64,000 nt of DNA from Cellulosimicrobium terreum (GCA_014803435.1 JACYFD010000007.1:120117-184116); one strand, 5' to 3'; counted from the stretch's first letter, positions 8,947 through 18,061 are shown. Notes: generated by a model from the sequence alone, not told the origin. Program-made: numbers and translations.

Positions 8947-9266
8947 TGAGCCCCACGACCGTCTGGACGGTCGTCCTGGTGGCGTCCGCCGTGTGCTTCG
9001 CCCTCAAGCTGGTCGGGCACCTCGTCCCGGAGCACTGGCTCGCCGACGAGCGCGTGGCCCGGACGGCCGCGCTCGTCACGGCCTCGCTCCTCGCTGCGCT
9101 CGTCACCGTGCAGACGGTGGGTGCCGGGCAGGCGATCGAGGTCGATGCCCGGCTGCCCGCGCTCGCCGTCGCGGCGCTCGCCCTCGCGCTGCGCGCGCCG
9201 TTCATCGCTGTCGTCGTCCTCGCCGCCGCGACTGCGGCCGGCCTGCGGGCGCTCGGCTGGGGCTGA
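8946..9266 (+). CDS. azlD: AzlD-family exporter, small subunit
   Basis: A 106-residue protein with about four membrane helices. LKLVGHLVPEHWL and the helix LPALAVAALALALRAPFIAVV fit AzlD, the obligate partner of AzlC in branched-chain amino-acid efflux. The ATG overlaps the azlC stop by one base and GGAGGA lies just upstream, so translation is coupled. Confidence 0.88.
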   Translation: MSPTTVWTVVLVASAVCFALKLVGHLVPEHWLADERVARTAALVTASLLAALVTVQTVGAGQAIEVDARLPALAVAALALALRAPFIAVVVLAAATAAGLRALGWG

Positions 9267-9274
9267 GCGACGCA

Positions 9275-9280
9275 TAGGGT
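9275..9280 (+). promoter_or_regulatory. Leaderless-type -10 of the GNAT gene
   Basis: TAGGGT ends 6 bases before the GTG at 9287. The same hexamer and spacing occur before dapB and proS. Confidence 0.5.
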
Positions 9281-9286
9281 GATGAC

Positions 9287-9796
9287 GTGAGCCTCTTCCG
9301 CGAGACCGCCGACGTCTCCGTCCGCCCCGCCGTGCCCGGCGACGACGTCGCCATGACCGCGATCCAGGTCGGGGCGTGGCGCGACGCGCACGACGACGTG
9401 CTCGGCGAGGACGTCCTCGACGCGCTCGACACCGTCCGCATGCGCGAGCAGTGGGCGGCGGCGATCTCGTCCCCGCCCGGCCCCGGGTTCGGTGTGCTCG
9501 TCGCGTGCGACGGGCCGGACGTCGTCGGGTTCGCCGCCGTCGGACCCGGTCAGCTCGTCGCGCTCGAGGTCGAGCCGCGACACCAGCGCGGCGGGCACGG
9601 GTCGCGACTCCTGACGGCCGCCGTCGACCGGCTGCGACGCGACGGTGCCCAGGAGGTCGTCGCGTGGGTGCTCGACGGCGACACGGCTCGCGAGGCGTTC
9701 CTCGGCGGTGCCGGGCTCGGGTCCGACGGCCGCACCCGCACGCTCGCGACGGGCCCGCGGGACGTCGTCGAGCACCGGTGGTCCGCCGCGCTGTGA
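9287..9796 (+). CDS. GNAT-family N-acetyltransferase
   Basis: A 169-residue single-domain acyltransferase. The acetyl-CoA binding stretch VEPRHQRGGHGSRLL lies at about residues 86-101, and the fold order (beta-strand, V-x-x-x-Q-R-x-x-G-x-G) is typical. The acceptor is unknown. It starts 20 bases after azlD, but TAGGGT immediately before the GTG suggests its own leaderless transcript. Confidence 0.82.
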   Translation: MSLFRETADVSVRPAVPGDDVAMTAIQVGAWRDAHDDVLGEDVLDALDTVRMREQWAAAISSPPGPGFGVLVACDGPDVVGFAAVGPGQLVALEVEPRHQRGGHGSRLLTAAVDRLRRDGAQEVVAWVLDGDTAREAFLGGAGLGSDGRTRTLATGPRDVVEHRWSAAL

Positions 9797-9899
9797 CCAC
9801 CACCGTGCCCGTCACCGTGACCGCCGCGCGCCGCGTCGTCACACGACCGTGACACGGCCGTAGCCCGCCGTCGACACCTCGGTGCCACGATCAACCTGC

Positions 9900-10373
9900 A
9901 TGGGGATCCTCACGCACTACTTCGCGGCGACCGACGACGAGACGGCGGCCGCCTGCGCCGCGCACCCCGACGGACCCGGTGACGACCGGGAGCCGGCACG
10001 GACCACCGTGCCCGGTACGCACGACGCGGTCCCGCTCAGCGGCCTCGAGCCCTTCGTCATGCTGGGCACGCTCGCGAGCATGCTCACCGGTCGCACGTAC
10101 GGCGAGGTGACCCGCCACCCGCGCCACGGAGGTGTCGTCGCCTCGGCGGGCGACGAGGGCCCGTGGGTCGTGTCCGTCTCCGACGAGCTCGTCGGCGCGC
10201 TCGCCATGAGCACCCGCACGGTCCTGGAGCGTGTCGCCGACCGCTGGGCGACGCCGTCCGAGCGGTCACGGCGCGAGCCGGAGCAGCTGGCCGGCGCGCT
10301 GCACGAGCTCGCGGAGCTGTGCGCCCGGGCCCGCGAGGCGGGGCACCGCGTCTACTGCTGGACCTGCCTGTGA
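9900..10373 (+). CDS. Conserved-looking actinobacterial protein of unknown function
   Basis: A 157-residue soluble protein beginning MGILTHYFAATDDETAA. No membrane segment or signal peptide. Two halves are visible: an N-terminal part ending in a small hydrophobic helix (FVMLGTLASMLTG) and a helical C-terminal part (ALHELAELCARAREAG) that finishes with a Cys pair-like YCWTCL. I do not recognise a functional family; the opening resembles uncharacterised actinobacterial proteins and loosely DUF1877. The ATG at 9900 is preferred over the ATG at 9882. Its 3' end overlaps the convergent gene by 22 bases. Confidence 0.65.
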   Translation: MGILTHYFAATDDETAAACAAHPDGPGDDREPARTTVPGTHDAVPLSGLEPFVMLGTLASMLTGRTYGEVTRHPRHGGVVASAGDEGPWVVSVSDELVGALAMSTRTVLERVADRWATPSERSRREPEQLAGALHELAELCARAREAGHRVYCWTCL

Positions 10374-10879
10374 CGACGCCGGTACAGCGCGGCAGCGCGC
10401 CGCAACGCCCCCCGGGCGCGCTTGCGGTCGCGCGCCGCGTCGTACGCGAACGCGAGGTGGTACCAGGCGGGCCAGCTCTCGGGGTCGGACTCGACCGCCT
10501 CGCGCCGCGGGCCGAACGCGGCGTCGGCCGCCGCGCGGTCGATGCGTCCGCCCGGAGAGCGCGGCAGGTCGTCGACGGGCAGGTCACCGGCCGCGGCGAG
10601 CTCGTCGGCCATGCGCTGCACGGTCGCCGCGAGCATGAGCTCTCGTGCCACGAGCCCCACGACGAGGAGGGGGATGATCAGCACGCCCACCCCGATGGCG
10701 ACGGCCACCGGGTCGCCCGTCCCGACGAGCGCGAGCGCCCGCCCCGCCACCTGCCAGACGTACAGCGCCAGCAGGGCGAGCACGAGCACGACGCCGACCA
10801 GCGGCCGCCACGCGCCGCGCGGACGGCGCGTGCCGTCGGACCCGTCGAGGCTGCCCGGTCCGGGCGACGCGTCCGTCAC
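10352..10879 (-). CDS. Two-helix membrane protein with TPR-like tail, coupled to dapB
   Basis: A 175-residue protein. It has a charged N-terminus, two membrane helices (about residues 25-48 and 58-80), an amphipathic linker, and a C-terminal helical hairpin (SWPAWYHLAFAYDAARDRKRARGAL) that looks like one TPR unit. The extreme C-terminus is very basic. The GTG overlaps the dapB stop by GTGA, so it is translated from the dapB mRNA. Function unknown; the TPR-like part suggests protein contact. Confidence 0.7.
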   Translation of the reverse strand: MTDASPGPGSLDGSDGTRRPRGAWRPLVGVVLVLALLALYVWQVAGRALALVGTGDPVAVAIGVGVLIIPLLVVGLVARELMLAATVQRMADELAAAGDLPVDDLPRSPGGRIDRAAADAAFGPRREAVESDPESWPAWYHLAFAYDAARDRKRARGALRRAAALYRRRHRQVQQ

Positions 10880-11700
10880 GCGAGGTCCAGGACGTGCTCG
10901 AGACCGACGGTCAGCCCGGGACGGGAGCCGATCTCGCGGACGCCGAGCAGGACGCCCGGCATGAAGGACACGCGGTCGAACGAGTCCTGCCGGATCACGA
11001 GCTGTTCCCCTGCGTTGCCCAGGAGGATCTCCTCGTGCGCGACGAGCCCGCGCAGCCGCACCGCGTGCACGCGCACCCCGTCGACGTCGGCGCCACGCGC
11101 GTCCCAGCCGGACTCGGTCGCGTCCGGGCTCGGCACCACGCCCGCCTCGGCGCGCGCGGCCGCCACCGCCGCGGCCGTGTGCCGGGCCGTGCCCGACGGC
11201 GCGTCGACCTTGTCGGGGTGGTGCAGCTCGATGATCTCGACGGACTCGAAGTAGCGGGCCGCACGGGCCGCGAAGGTCATGGCGAGCACCGCGGACAGAC
11301 CGAAGTTCGGGGCGATGAGCACGCCCAGCCCGGGTCGGCCCTCGGCAGCGGCGCGCGCGAGGTGGTCGGCGACGCGGCCGCGGCTCTCGTCCGTCCACCC
11401 GGTGGTCCCGACGACGGCGTGCACGCCCGCGTCGACCAGGGCGTGCACGTTGGCCTCGGTCGCGGACGGGACGGAGAAGTCGACGGCGACGTCGGCACCC
11501 GCGAGGCTCTCCGGCCCGACCTCGTCGCCCGCGTCGAGGCGGGCGACGAGCTCGAGGTCCGGCGCGTCCTCGACGGCGGCGCACACGGTCGTGCCCATGC
11601 GGCCGGCGGCGCCCAGCACGGCGACCCTGATCGGGGCCGTGCGGGCTGCCGCCGTCGTCGAGCCGGCGGTCGGGACGGAAGGGGTGTTCTGGTCGGTCAC
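10876..11700 (-). CDS. dapB: 4-hydroxy-tetrahydrodipicolinate reductase
   Basis: NAD(P)H-dependent second step of the diaminopimelate/lysine branch. The nucleotide motif VLGAAGRMG is at about 28-36, the catalytic ELHHPDKVDAPSGTA motif is complete, and VVGTTGW is present. 274 residues, with an Ala/Thr-rich N-terminal extension of about 20. The GTG at 11700 is preferred to the GTG at 11709 because TAGGGT (11713-11708) overlaps the latter and lies 7 bases before the former, giving a leaderless start. The downstream TPR-like gene overlaps by 4 bases. Confidence 0.95.
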   Translation of the reverse strand: MTDQNTPSVPTAGSTTAAARTAPIRVAVLGAAGRMGTTVCAAVEDAPDLELVARLDAGDEVGPESLAGADVAVDFSVPSATEANVHALVDAGVHAVVGTTGWTDESRGRVADHLARAAAEGRPGLGVLIAPNFGLSAVLAMTFAARAARYFESVEIIELHHPDKVDAPSGTARHTAAAVAAARAEAGVVPSPDATESGWDARGADVDGVRVHAVRLRGLVAHEEILLGNAGEQLVIRQDSFDRVSFMPGVLLGVREIGSRPGLTVGLEHVLDLA

Positions 11701-11707
11701 GACGATC

Positions 11708-11713
11708 ACCCTA
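11708..11713 (-). promoter_or_regulatory. Leaderless-type -10 of dapB
   Basis: TAGGGT on the minus strand, 7 bases before the GTG at 11700. It decides the start codon, because the longer option would begin inside the hexamer. Confidence 0.55.
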
Positions 11714-11743
11714 ACCGGGGGCTTCGACCGTTCGGCACCGTGC

Positions 11744-13075
11744 TCAGTCGCCGAACGGGCCGACGCGCACCACCGACCGGGCGCGCGAGGCGAGGTCGAC
11801 CGCGAGCTCGCGCACGTCGTGGGCGGTCACCGCCCGGATCGCGTCGAGCGACTCCTCGACGCTCAGCAGCTCCCCGTAGACGAGCTCCGCCTTGCCGAGG
11901 CGGCTCATGCGCGAGCCCGAGTCCTCGAGACCCAGCACGAGACCGCCCACGAGCTGGCCGATGCTCCGGTCGAGCTCGGACTGCGTGATGCCGTCCGCGG
12001 CGAGCCGGTCGAGCTGCTCGTGCAGCAGCCCGGTCACCTCGTCGACCTTCGAGGGCGCACAGCCGGCGTAGAGACCGAACGTGCCGATCCCGCCGTGGCC
12101 CGAGGCGAACGAGTACGTCGAGTACGCCAGCCCTCGGCGCTCCCGGATCTCCTGGAAGAGGCGCGAGCTCATGCCGCCGCCGAGAGCGGCGCTGAGGACG
12201 GACAGCGTGAAGCGGCGGTCGTCCGTCGCAGACAGGCCCGTGCCGCCGATGATGACGTTGGCCTGCTCGACCGTGCGCCGGATCGTGAGCTCGACGCCGT
12301 CGGTGCCGACACCGGCCAGCGCCGGGTCCTGCGGGTCGCGACGCGCGCGCGGCGCGGCGGCCGTGTCGAGCGACCACCCGCCGGCGGCCAGAGCCTCGGC
12401 GACCTGGTCCACGAGCGAGTCGTGGTCCACTCCCCCGGCGGCCGCGACGACGAGCGTCTGCGGCTGGTAGTGCCAGCGGTAGTGCTCCCAGACGGCGTCG
12501 CGCGGGACCGCGTTGATGGTGTCCGGCGTCCCGCCGATGGGGCGACCGAGCGCGTGCCCGGCCAGGACCGCCGCGGAGAACTCCTCGTGCACGACGTCCG
12601 AGGGGTCGTCGTCGTTCATCGCGAGCTCTTCGAGGATGACCCCGCGCTCGGTCTCGAGCTCGTCGGCGTCCAGGCGCGCGGAGGTGACCATGTCCGTGAC
12701 GACGTCGACGGCCATGGGCAGGTCGGTGTCGAGCACGCGCGCGTAGTAGCACGTGTGCTCCTTGCCGGTGGCGGCGTTGGCCTCGCCACCGACGGCGTCG
12801 AACGCCTCGGCGATGTCCATCGCGGTGCGGCGCTCGGTGCCCTTGAACAGCAGGTGCTCGAGGAAGTGGGTGGAGCCGTGGTGCCCGTCGGTCTCGTCAC
12901 GCGAGCCGACGCCGACCCACGCGCCCATCGTCGCCGAGCGCAGGCCCGGCATCGACTCGGTGAGCACGCGGACCCCGCCGGGCAGGACGGAGCGACGGAT
13001 CGTCGCCCCGTCCTGCCCGGCGGTCAGCTCGGCGCCGGCCTGACCGGCCGGGACGAGCGGGAGGTCCCAGGGCAC
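11744..13075 (-). CDS. M16-family (insulinase/pitrilysin-like) zinc metallopeptidase
   Basis: A 443-residue processing peptidase. The inverted zinc motif HFLEH is at residues 70-74 with the downstream Glu in ETERGVILEEL. The C-terminal inactive-type M16 repeat and GGGMSSRLFQEIRE are present. The family cuts small peptides or signal fragments; in actinobacteria it sits next to pnp, as here. The GTG at 13075 begins two bases after the pnp stop. An alternative GTG at 13144 would overlap pnp by 68 bases. No secretion signal, so probably cytoplasmic. Confidence 0.9.
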   Translation of the reverse strand: MPWDLPLVPAGQAGAELTAGQDGATIRRSVLPGGVRVLTESMPGLRSATMGAWVGVGSRDETDGHHGSTHFLEHLLFKGTERRTAMDIAEAFDAVGGEANAATGKEHTCYYARVLDTDLPMAVDVVTDMVTSARLDADELETERGVILEELAMNDDDPSDVVHEEFSAAVLAGHALGRPIGGTPDTINAVPRDAVWEHYRWHYQPQTLVVAAAGGVDHDSLVDQVAEALAAGGWSLDTAAAPRARRDPQDPALAGVGTDGVELTIRRTVEQANVIIGGTGLSATDDRRFTLSVLSAALGGGMSSRLFQEIRERRGLAYSTYSFASGHGGIGTFGLYAGCAPSKVDEVTGLLHEQLDRLAADGITQSELDRSIGQLVGGLVLGLEDSGSRMSRLGKAELVYGELLSVEESLDAIRAVTAHDVRELAVDLASRARSVVRVGPFGD

Positions 13076-13076
13076 G

Positions 13077-15329
13077 TCAGGCGTCCGTGCCCTCTGCGGC
13101 AGGAGCCGCGGACCCGACGGAGTCCTCCGCAGCGTCTTCGACAACGGCGTGCAGGCTGAGCTTGCCGCGGGGGTCGATCTCGCCGATCTCGACCTGGACC
13201 TTCTGGCCGATCCCCAGCACGTCCTCGACGTTCTCGACGCGCTTGCCGCCCACGAGCTTGCGGATCTGGCTGATGTGCAGCAGACCGTCCTTGCCCGGGG
13301 AGAGCGAGACGAACGCGCCGAAGGACGTCGTCTTGACGACGGTGCCGACGAAGCGCTCGCCGATCTCCGGCATGTGCGGGTTGGCGATCGCGTTGATCGC
13401 CGCGCGGGCGGCCTCTGCGGAGGGGCCGTCGGTGGCGCCGATGTACACGGTGCCGTCGTCCTCGATGGAGATGTCCGCGCCCGTCTCCTCCTGGATCTGG
13501 TTGATCATCTTGCCCTTCGGGCCGATGACCTCGCCGATCTTGTCGACCGGCACCTTCACCGCGATGACGCGCGGGGCGTTCGGGGACATCTCGTCCGGCA
13601 CGTCGATGGCCTCGGCGAGGACGTCGAGGATCGTCAGGCGCGCGTCGCGCGCCTGCGCCAGCGCACCGGCGAGCACCGAGGCGGGGATGCCCTCGAGCTT
13701 GGTGTCGAGCTGGATGGCCGTGACGAACTCGCGCGTACCGGCGACCTTGAAGTCCATGTCGCCGAACGCGTCCTCGGCCCCGAGGATGTCGGTGAGCGCC
13801 GCGTAGCGGGTCTCACCGTCGACCGTGTCGGAGATGAGGCCCATCGCGATGCCCGCGACGGCCGCGCGCAGCGGCACGCCCGCGTTGAGGAGCGACAGCG
13901 TCGAGGCGCACACGGAGCCCATGGACGTCGAGCCGTTGGAGCCGAGAGCCTCCGACACCTGGCGGATCGCGTACGGGAACTCCTCGCGGCTCGGCAGCAC
14001 CGGCACCAGCGCGCGCTCGGCGAGCGCGCCGTGACCGATCTCGCGGCGCTTGGGGCTGCCCACGCGGCCGGTCTCACCGGTCGAGTAGGGCGGGAAGTTG
14101 TAGTTGTGCATGTAGCGCTTGCGCGTCTCCGGGCCGAGCGAGTCGATCTGCTGCTCCATGCGGAGCATGTTGAGCGTCGTGACGCCCATGATCTGCGTCT
14201 CGCCACGCTCGAACAGCGCGGAGCCGTGCACGCGCGGCAGGACCTCGACCTCGGCGGACAGGGTGCGGATGTCCGCGAGCCCACGGCCGTCGATGCGCAC
14301 GCCGTCCGTCAGGACGCGCTGGCGCACGAGCTTCTTCTGCAGCGAGCGGTAGGCGGCGGAGAGCTCCTTCTCGCGACCGTCGAACCCGGCCTGGAGCTTG
14401 CCGACCATCTCGTTCTTGATCTCGTCGAGACGGTTCTCGCGGTCCTGCTTGTCCGCGATGGCCAGCGCGTCGCGCAGGTCCGTCGAGACCTCCGCCTCGA
14501 CGGCACCGAACGCGTCGTCCTGGTACTCGGGGAAGACCGGGAACTCCTTGACGGGCTTCGCCGCCTGGGCGGCGAGCGACGCCTGAGCGTCGCACAGCGC
14601 CTTGATGAACGGCTTGGCCGCCTCGATGCCCTCGGCGACGACGTCCTCGGTCGGGGCGGCGACGCCCTCGTCCTTGATGAGGCCCCAGGCCCCGTCGGTC
14701 GCCTCGGCCTCGATCATCGCGATGGCGACGTCCGTCGAGCCGTCCGCCGCGACGACGTTGCGGCCGGAGACGACCATGTCGAAGACGGCGCGCTCCTTGT
14801 CGGAGTACTTGGGGAACGCGACCCACTGGCCGTCGATCAGCGCGATGCGGACCGCGCCGACGGGGCCGGAGAACGGCAGGCCGGAGATCTGCGTGGACAG
14901 CGACGCGGCGTTGATCGCGAGCGTGTCGTACGCGTCGTCCGGGTGGAGCGCGAGGACCGTCACGACGACCTGGACCTCGTTGCGCAGACCCTTGACGAAC
15001 AGGGGGCGCAGCGGGCGGTCGATGAGGCGGCACGCGAGGATCGCGTCCGTCGAGGGACGACCCTCACGGCGGAAGAACGAGCCGGGGATACGGCCCGCGG
15101 CGTACATGCGCTCCTCGACGTCCACCGTCAGGGGGAAGAAGTCGAAGTGGTCCTTGGGGTGCTTGCCGGCCGTCGTGGCCGACAGGAGCATGGTCTCGTC
15201 GTCGAGGTACGCGGCGACGGAGCCGGCGGCCTGACGGGCGAGGCGCCCGGTCTCGAACCGGACGGTGCGGGTGCCGAAACGACCGTTGTCGATCGTTGCT
15301 TCGGCGAACTGGATCTCGGGACCCTCCAC
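13077..15329 (-). CDS. pnp: Polyribonucleotide nucleotidyltransferase (PNPase)
   Basis: 3'-5' phosphorolytic exoribonuclease and polymerase of RNA. The 750 residues contain two RNase PH domains ([20 protein letters not shown] in the first; the catalytic aspartate region [14 protein letters not shown] in the second), then KH ([18 protein letters not shown]) and S1 ([11 protein letters not shown]) domains. The GTG at 15329 follows GGGAGGG, the best ribosome-binding site in the region. It follows rpsO as in most bacteria, with a strong hairpin between, and is followed by the M16 peptidase. Confidence 0.97.
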   Translation of the reverse strand: MEGPEIQFAEATIDNGRFGTRTVRFETGRLARQAAGSVAAYLDDETMLLSATTAGKHPKDHFDFFPLTVDVEERMYAAGRIPGSFFRREGRPSTDAILACRLIDRPLRPLFVKGLRNEVQVVVTVLALHPDDAYDTLAINAASLSTQISGLPFSGPVGAVRIALIDGQWVAFPKYSDKERAVFDMVVSGRNVVAADGSTDVAIAMIEAEATDGAWGLIKDEGVAAPTEDVVAEGIEAAKPFIKALCDAQASLAAQAAKPVKEFPVFPEYQDDAFGAVEAEVSTDLRDALAIADKQDRENRLDEIKNEMVGKLQAGFDGREKELSAAYRSLQKKLVRQRVLTDGVRIDGRGLADIRTLSAEVEVLPRVHGSALFERGETQIMGVTTLNMLRMEQQIDSLGPETRKRYMHNYNFPPYSTGETGRVGSPKRREIGHGALAERALVPVLPSREEFPYAIRQVSEALGSNGSTSMGSVCASTLSLLNAGVPLRAAVAGIAMGLISDTVDGETRYAALTDILGAEDAFGDMDFKVAGTREFVTAIQLDTKLEGIPASVLAGALAQARDARLTILDVLAEAIDVPDEMSPNAPRVIAVKVPVDKIGEVIGPKGKMINQIQEETGADISIEDDGTVYIGATDGPSAEAARAAINAIANPHMPEIGERFVGTVVKTTSFGAFVSLSPGKDGLLHISQIRKLVGGKRVENVEDVLGIGQKVQVEIGEIDPRGKLSLHAVVEDAAEDSVGSAAPAAEGTDA

Positions 15330-15590
15330 GGGTGCCCTCCCTTTCTCGAAGCGCCGCCCGGGGTGCCCTGTCGAGCAGATCCGGTTCCGTGCCCCAGGTG
15401 CGCGCGTGGCGCGCGCTCGGGCTCCGGTCGCACTCGACGCTCGGCGGTCTTCGATCGAGGTCCACGGCCGATCCGCTCCGTGCCGTGAGGCGACGTGCGC
15501 GGGTCCGTGAGCCACTACCGAGGACCGAACGAGAGGCCGGCGGCGCGTAGGTGAGTGGTGTGTCGGTGTGACGGCTTACATCACACCAGA
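15330..15590 (-). other. pnp 5' leader, no gene seen
   Basis: About 260 bases between the rpsO terminator and the pnp start. I see no convincing open reading frame. PNPase leaders are commonly long and self-regulated through RNase cleavage; whether that applies here is inference. No clear promoter was found in it. Confidence 0.4.
15565..15587. terminator. Second hairpin after rpsO
   Basis: GGTGTGA (15565-15571) and TCACACC (15581-15587) form a 7-bp stem with a 9-base loop just downstream of the rpsO terminator. It could be a back-up terminator or a processing stem in the pnp leader. Confidence 0.45.
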
Positions 15591-15620
15591 CCAGCCCGGT
15601 CCCCGCAGGGACCGGGCTGG
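15591..15620 (-). terminator. rpsO terminator
   Basis: A 13-bp perfect stem (15591-15603 with 15608-15620) closes a 4-base CGCA loop 10 bases after the rpsO stop. No T-run follows. Confidence 0.8.
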
Positions 15621-15630
15621 CTCGGTGATG

Positions 15631-15900
15631 TCAACGACGCAGACCGAGGCGCTCGATGAGGCTGCGGTAGCGGTTGATGTCGACCTTCTGCAGGTAGCCG
15701 AGGAGACGGCGACGCTGGCCGACGAGGAGGAGCAGACCACGACGGCTGTGGTGGTCGTGCTTGTGCTCCTTGAGGTGCTCGGTCAGGTCCTTGATGCGCT
15801 GGCTGAGCATCGCGACCTGGACCTCGGGCGAACCGGTGTCGCCCTCGCTCGTCGCGTACTCGGTCATGATGCGCTGCTTCGTGGCAGTGTCGAGCGGCAC
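15631..15900 (-). CDS. rpsO: 30S ribosomal protein S15
   Basis: An 89-residue primary 16S rRNA-binding protein with the full S15 pattern ([14 protein letters not shown] near 23-36, [20 protein letters not shown] near 51-70). The GTG start follows GAAGGAG. A TGG-TAAGAT promoter lies about 85 bases upstream and a small dyad is in the leader; S15 often represses its own translation by binding its leader. A strong hairpin separates it from pnp. Confidence 0.97.
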   Translation of the reverse strand: MPLDTATKQRIMTEYATSEGDTGSPEVQVAMLSQRIKDLTEHLKEHKHDHHSRRGLLLLVGQRRRLLGYLQKVDINRYRSLIERLGLRR

Positions 15901-15930
15901 GGTTCTCCTTCGGGTTCGTTGCGCGGCGCA

Positions 15931-15948
15931 CCAGGAGGAACTTCCTGG
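15931..15948 (-). promoter_or_regulatory. Dyad in the rpsO leader
   Basis: CCAGGA (15931-15936) and TCCTGG (15943-15948) can pair across 6 bases, with a nested AGGAA-G-TTCCT dyad. It lies about 30 bases before the rpsO start, so it is a candidate for autogenous control, but this is inference from position. Confidence 0.35.
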
Positions 15949-15984
15949 GCTCTCTGTGTCCGCGGCCGTTCTGACGGCGCATCC

Positions 15985-15990
15985 ATCTTA
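15985..15990 (-). promoter_or_regulatory. Probable rpsO promoter (extended -10)
   Basis: TAAGAT preceded by TGG gives an extended -10 on the minus strand. Expected start near 15978 gives a leader of about 78 bases. Confidence 0.5.
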
Positions 15991-16042
15991 CCAGCCGGAC
16001 ACCTCGACCCGCGCCGACGCTCCCGGTGGCACGAACGACGAC

Positions 16043-16071
16043 GGCGCGCCCCCGGTTCTCGGGGACGCGCC
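16043..16071. terminator. Hairpin after the haem peroxidase gene
   Basis: A 12-bp stem (16043-16054 with 16060-16071) with one mismatch and a 5-base loop, 27 bases after the peroxidase stop. It probably terminates that transcript upstream of the rpsO promoter. Confidence 0.65.
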
Positions 16072-16098
16072 GCCGGGCGACGTGACGGTGACGACCGC

Positions 16099-18009
16099 TC
16101 AGGCGCCGTCGTGCCCTGCCGTCCCGCCGTGGCGGAACTCGCCGGCGTCGTCGGCCAGCACACCGGCGAACCGCAGGACGTCGGGCAGCGTGAGGACGAG
16201 CTTCCCGTCGTCGAAGTGCACGCCCTGAGCGGGTGTCCACGGGTTGCTCGCACGCAGGTACGACGAGTCGTCCTGGCGCAGGAGGTAGACGAACGTCTCC
16301 GCGAGGATCCGGCTGCCCACCTCCCCGAGGAAGCTGCCGTTGCCCTCGAGCTCGGCCTCCTTGAGGACGTAGTACCACAGCGGCGTCCCCCCGTCCCCGT
16401 CCGCGCGCAGCGTCCGGAGCGAGGCGACGACCTGCTCGCTGGCCCGGTCCTCGAGCTGGGCCGCGGTGAGCGGAGTGCGCCCGAACGCCTGCGCGACCGC
16501 CTCACCCGTGGGCAGGGCGAGCATGTACCCGCGCAGGAGGTTGCGCTGGGCGAGCTGGCGCTGGATCGCCTTGGCTACCGGGTCGGACTCCCCGCCGCCC
16601 TCCTTGTGGAGGTCACCGAGGCTCGGCGCCAGGAACGTGTCGATCTTCTCGGCCTTGCGGAACGGCGACGGGTCGCCCTTGTCGACGAACCGCTTCCAGT
16701 CGATCGGCCAGTTGGACGGCAGGGCGAGCCCACCGTCGGGGCCCGGGACGAGCCGCCCCCCGCCGCTCGAGAACTCGAAGAGCTCGACCAGGCTCGCGTT
16801 CCCGGGCGGCGGGCCCGTGAAGTTGACGTTGTAGTCGTAGGTGTCCCGGATCATCGAGTGGCCGAACCGGAACGCCGCGACCGCGAACTCGAGCGGCATG
16901 GCGATGGGGTGGTGCGGGCGGAACATCGGCCGGTCCTGCAGGAGCACGGCGTCGAGCACCCCGGGCTTCGTGAGGGTGCGCAGGTAGTCGTGCACGACGA
17001 GCCACTGGTAGTGCCAGCGCACGAGCTGGCTCGCCCGCTCGAACAGCCGACGCTCTCCACCGGCCTTCTCCCAGGGCTCGAACTCGCTCACCCAGTCCAC
17101 GACGGCGTTGTGGAACCGGATCATCCCGAGGTGGAACTGGGCCACGACGAGGTTCTCGTCGTTGCGCCCGTCGGGGATCAGCGGCGTGCCGTCCGTCTTG
17201 CGCGGCAGGTCCCGCTGAGGGTCGGCGGGCGGCTCGACGGCGGCGAGCGGCCGGGTCCCGGTGGTGATGTCGACGAGCCGCCCGAGGCGCAGCTTGGCCG
17301 AACCGGGCACGAACGCGGCCTCGCTGCGGGTCGTGCCGTGGTCGGGCTCGCCCTCGAAGCAGGGTCCGCTGCCGTAGAGCGAGTCGAGGTTGAGCGCAGG
17401 GTGGCGCCCGTTGTGCAGGGAGCGCACGACGGTCCTCGGCCGGAAGACGCGGAACGGGACGGCGTCGACGTCGCCGAGCGCCCTGTCGCCTCCCGGTCCG
17501 GTCTTCGTGTCCGCTCCGTTGGTGTTGAGCGTGATGTCGTGGTCGATGAACTGGCCCCAGTACGTGTAGACCGCGGGCACGTGCGAGTTGAGGTCGCGCG
17601 GGGGCTGGCCCGGCACGACAGCCGGCAGCGTGACCATGCCGGTGCCGAGGTCCTTGAGCGCCTGGACCGTCGTCGCCGTCCTGCCGTTGCCGTGGGCGAG
17701 GTGGAACGACGGGAAGGCGCCCGCGACGTGCGGGAAGAGGTAGTCGAACGCGGTGGTGGAGTCGAATCGCTGCAACCTGTGGTCGCGCGCGATCCCGTGA
17801 CGTGCGGCGGGGAGCACCGGCTCGTCGCTCGACGCGGGGTCCTCGACCGCGTCGTCGACGTCGGCCGGTTCGGGGGCGAGCGTCGCCCCGTGACCCGTGC
17901 TGCGGATCGTCCTGCCGATGGGTGATGACACCTCGTCGGCGGCGTCGGGGGTGACGTCGTCGACCTCGTCCTCGGCGACGACCGCCGCCGGGGTCTGCTG
18001 AGCCTCCAT
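16099..18009 (-). CDS. Animal-type (myeloperoxidase-like) haem peroxidase
   Basis: A 636-residue member of the peroxidase-cyclooxygenase superfamily, which uses hydrogen peroxide to oxidise substrates or halides. The distal His157 is in GQFIDHDIT, the family stretch IPDGRNDENLVVAQFH lies at 278-293, and the proximal His384 is in FRFGHSMIRDTYDYN. The N-terminal 70 residues are acidic and low-complexity; there is no signal peptide or membrane segment, so secretion is not evident. The ATG follows AGGAAGG. Upstream lies a 9-bp palindrome. It is an isolated gene between rpsO and an ABC exporter, and looks accessory. Substrate unknown. Confidence 0.9.
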   Translation of the reverse strand: MEAQQTPAAVVAEDEVDDVTPDAADEVSSPIGRTIRSTGHGATLAPEPADVDDAVEDPASSDEPVLPAARHGIARDHRLQRFDSTTAFDYLFPHVAGAFPSFHLAHGNGRTATTVQALKDLGTGMVTLPAVVPGQPPRDLNSHVPAVYTYWGQFIDHDITLNTNGADTKTGPGGDRALGDVDAVPFRVFRPRTVVRSLHNGRHPALNLDSLYGSGPCFEGEPDHGTTRSEAAFVPGSAKLRLGRLVDITTGTRPLAAVEPPADPQRDLPRKTDGTPLIPDGRNDENLVVAQFHLGMIRFHNAVVDWVSEFEPWEKAGGERRLFERASQLVRWHYQWLVVHDYLRTLTKPGVLDAVLLQDRPMFRPHHPIAMPLEFAVAAFRFGHSMIRDTYDYNVNFTGPPPGNASLVELFEFSSGGGRLVPGPDGGLALPSNWPIDWKRFVDKGDPSPFRKAEKIDTFLAPSLGDLHKEGGGESDPVAKAIQRQLAQRNLLRGYMLALPTGEAVAQAFGRTPLTAAQLEDRASEQVVASLRTLRADGDGGTPLWYYVLKEAELEGNGSFLGEVGSRILAETFVYLLRQDDSSYLRASNPWTPAQGVHFDDGKLVLTLPDVLRFAGVLADDAGEFRHGGTAGHDGA

Positions 18010-18061
18010 GGCCCGAACCTTCCTGTGGGGTGGCGATGTGCGGGCGGCGAGAGCCGCGACA

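Noticed and set aside
11279..13159. A plus-strand frame of 626 codons opposite dapB and the M16 gene
   Set aside because: Crosses two real genes and their gap; no domain or ribosome-binding site.
13149..15488. A 779-codon plus-strand frame opposite pnp
   Set aside because: Antisense shadow of PNPase; low-complexity Arg/Asp/Val translation without motifs.
15568..17925. A 785-codon plus-strand frame opposite rpsO and the haem peroxidase
   Set aside because: It spans two real genes and a terminator and has no recognisable domain; the peroxidase motifs are on the minus strand.
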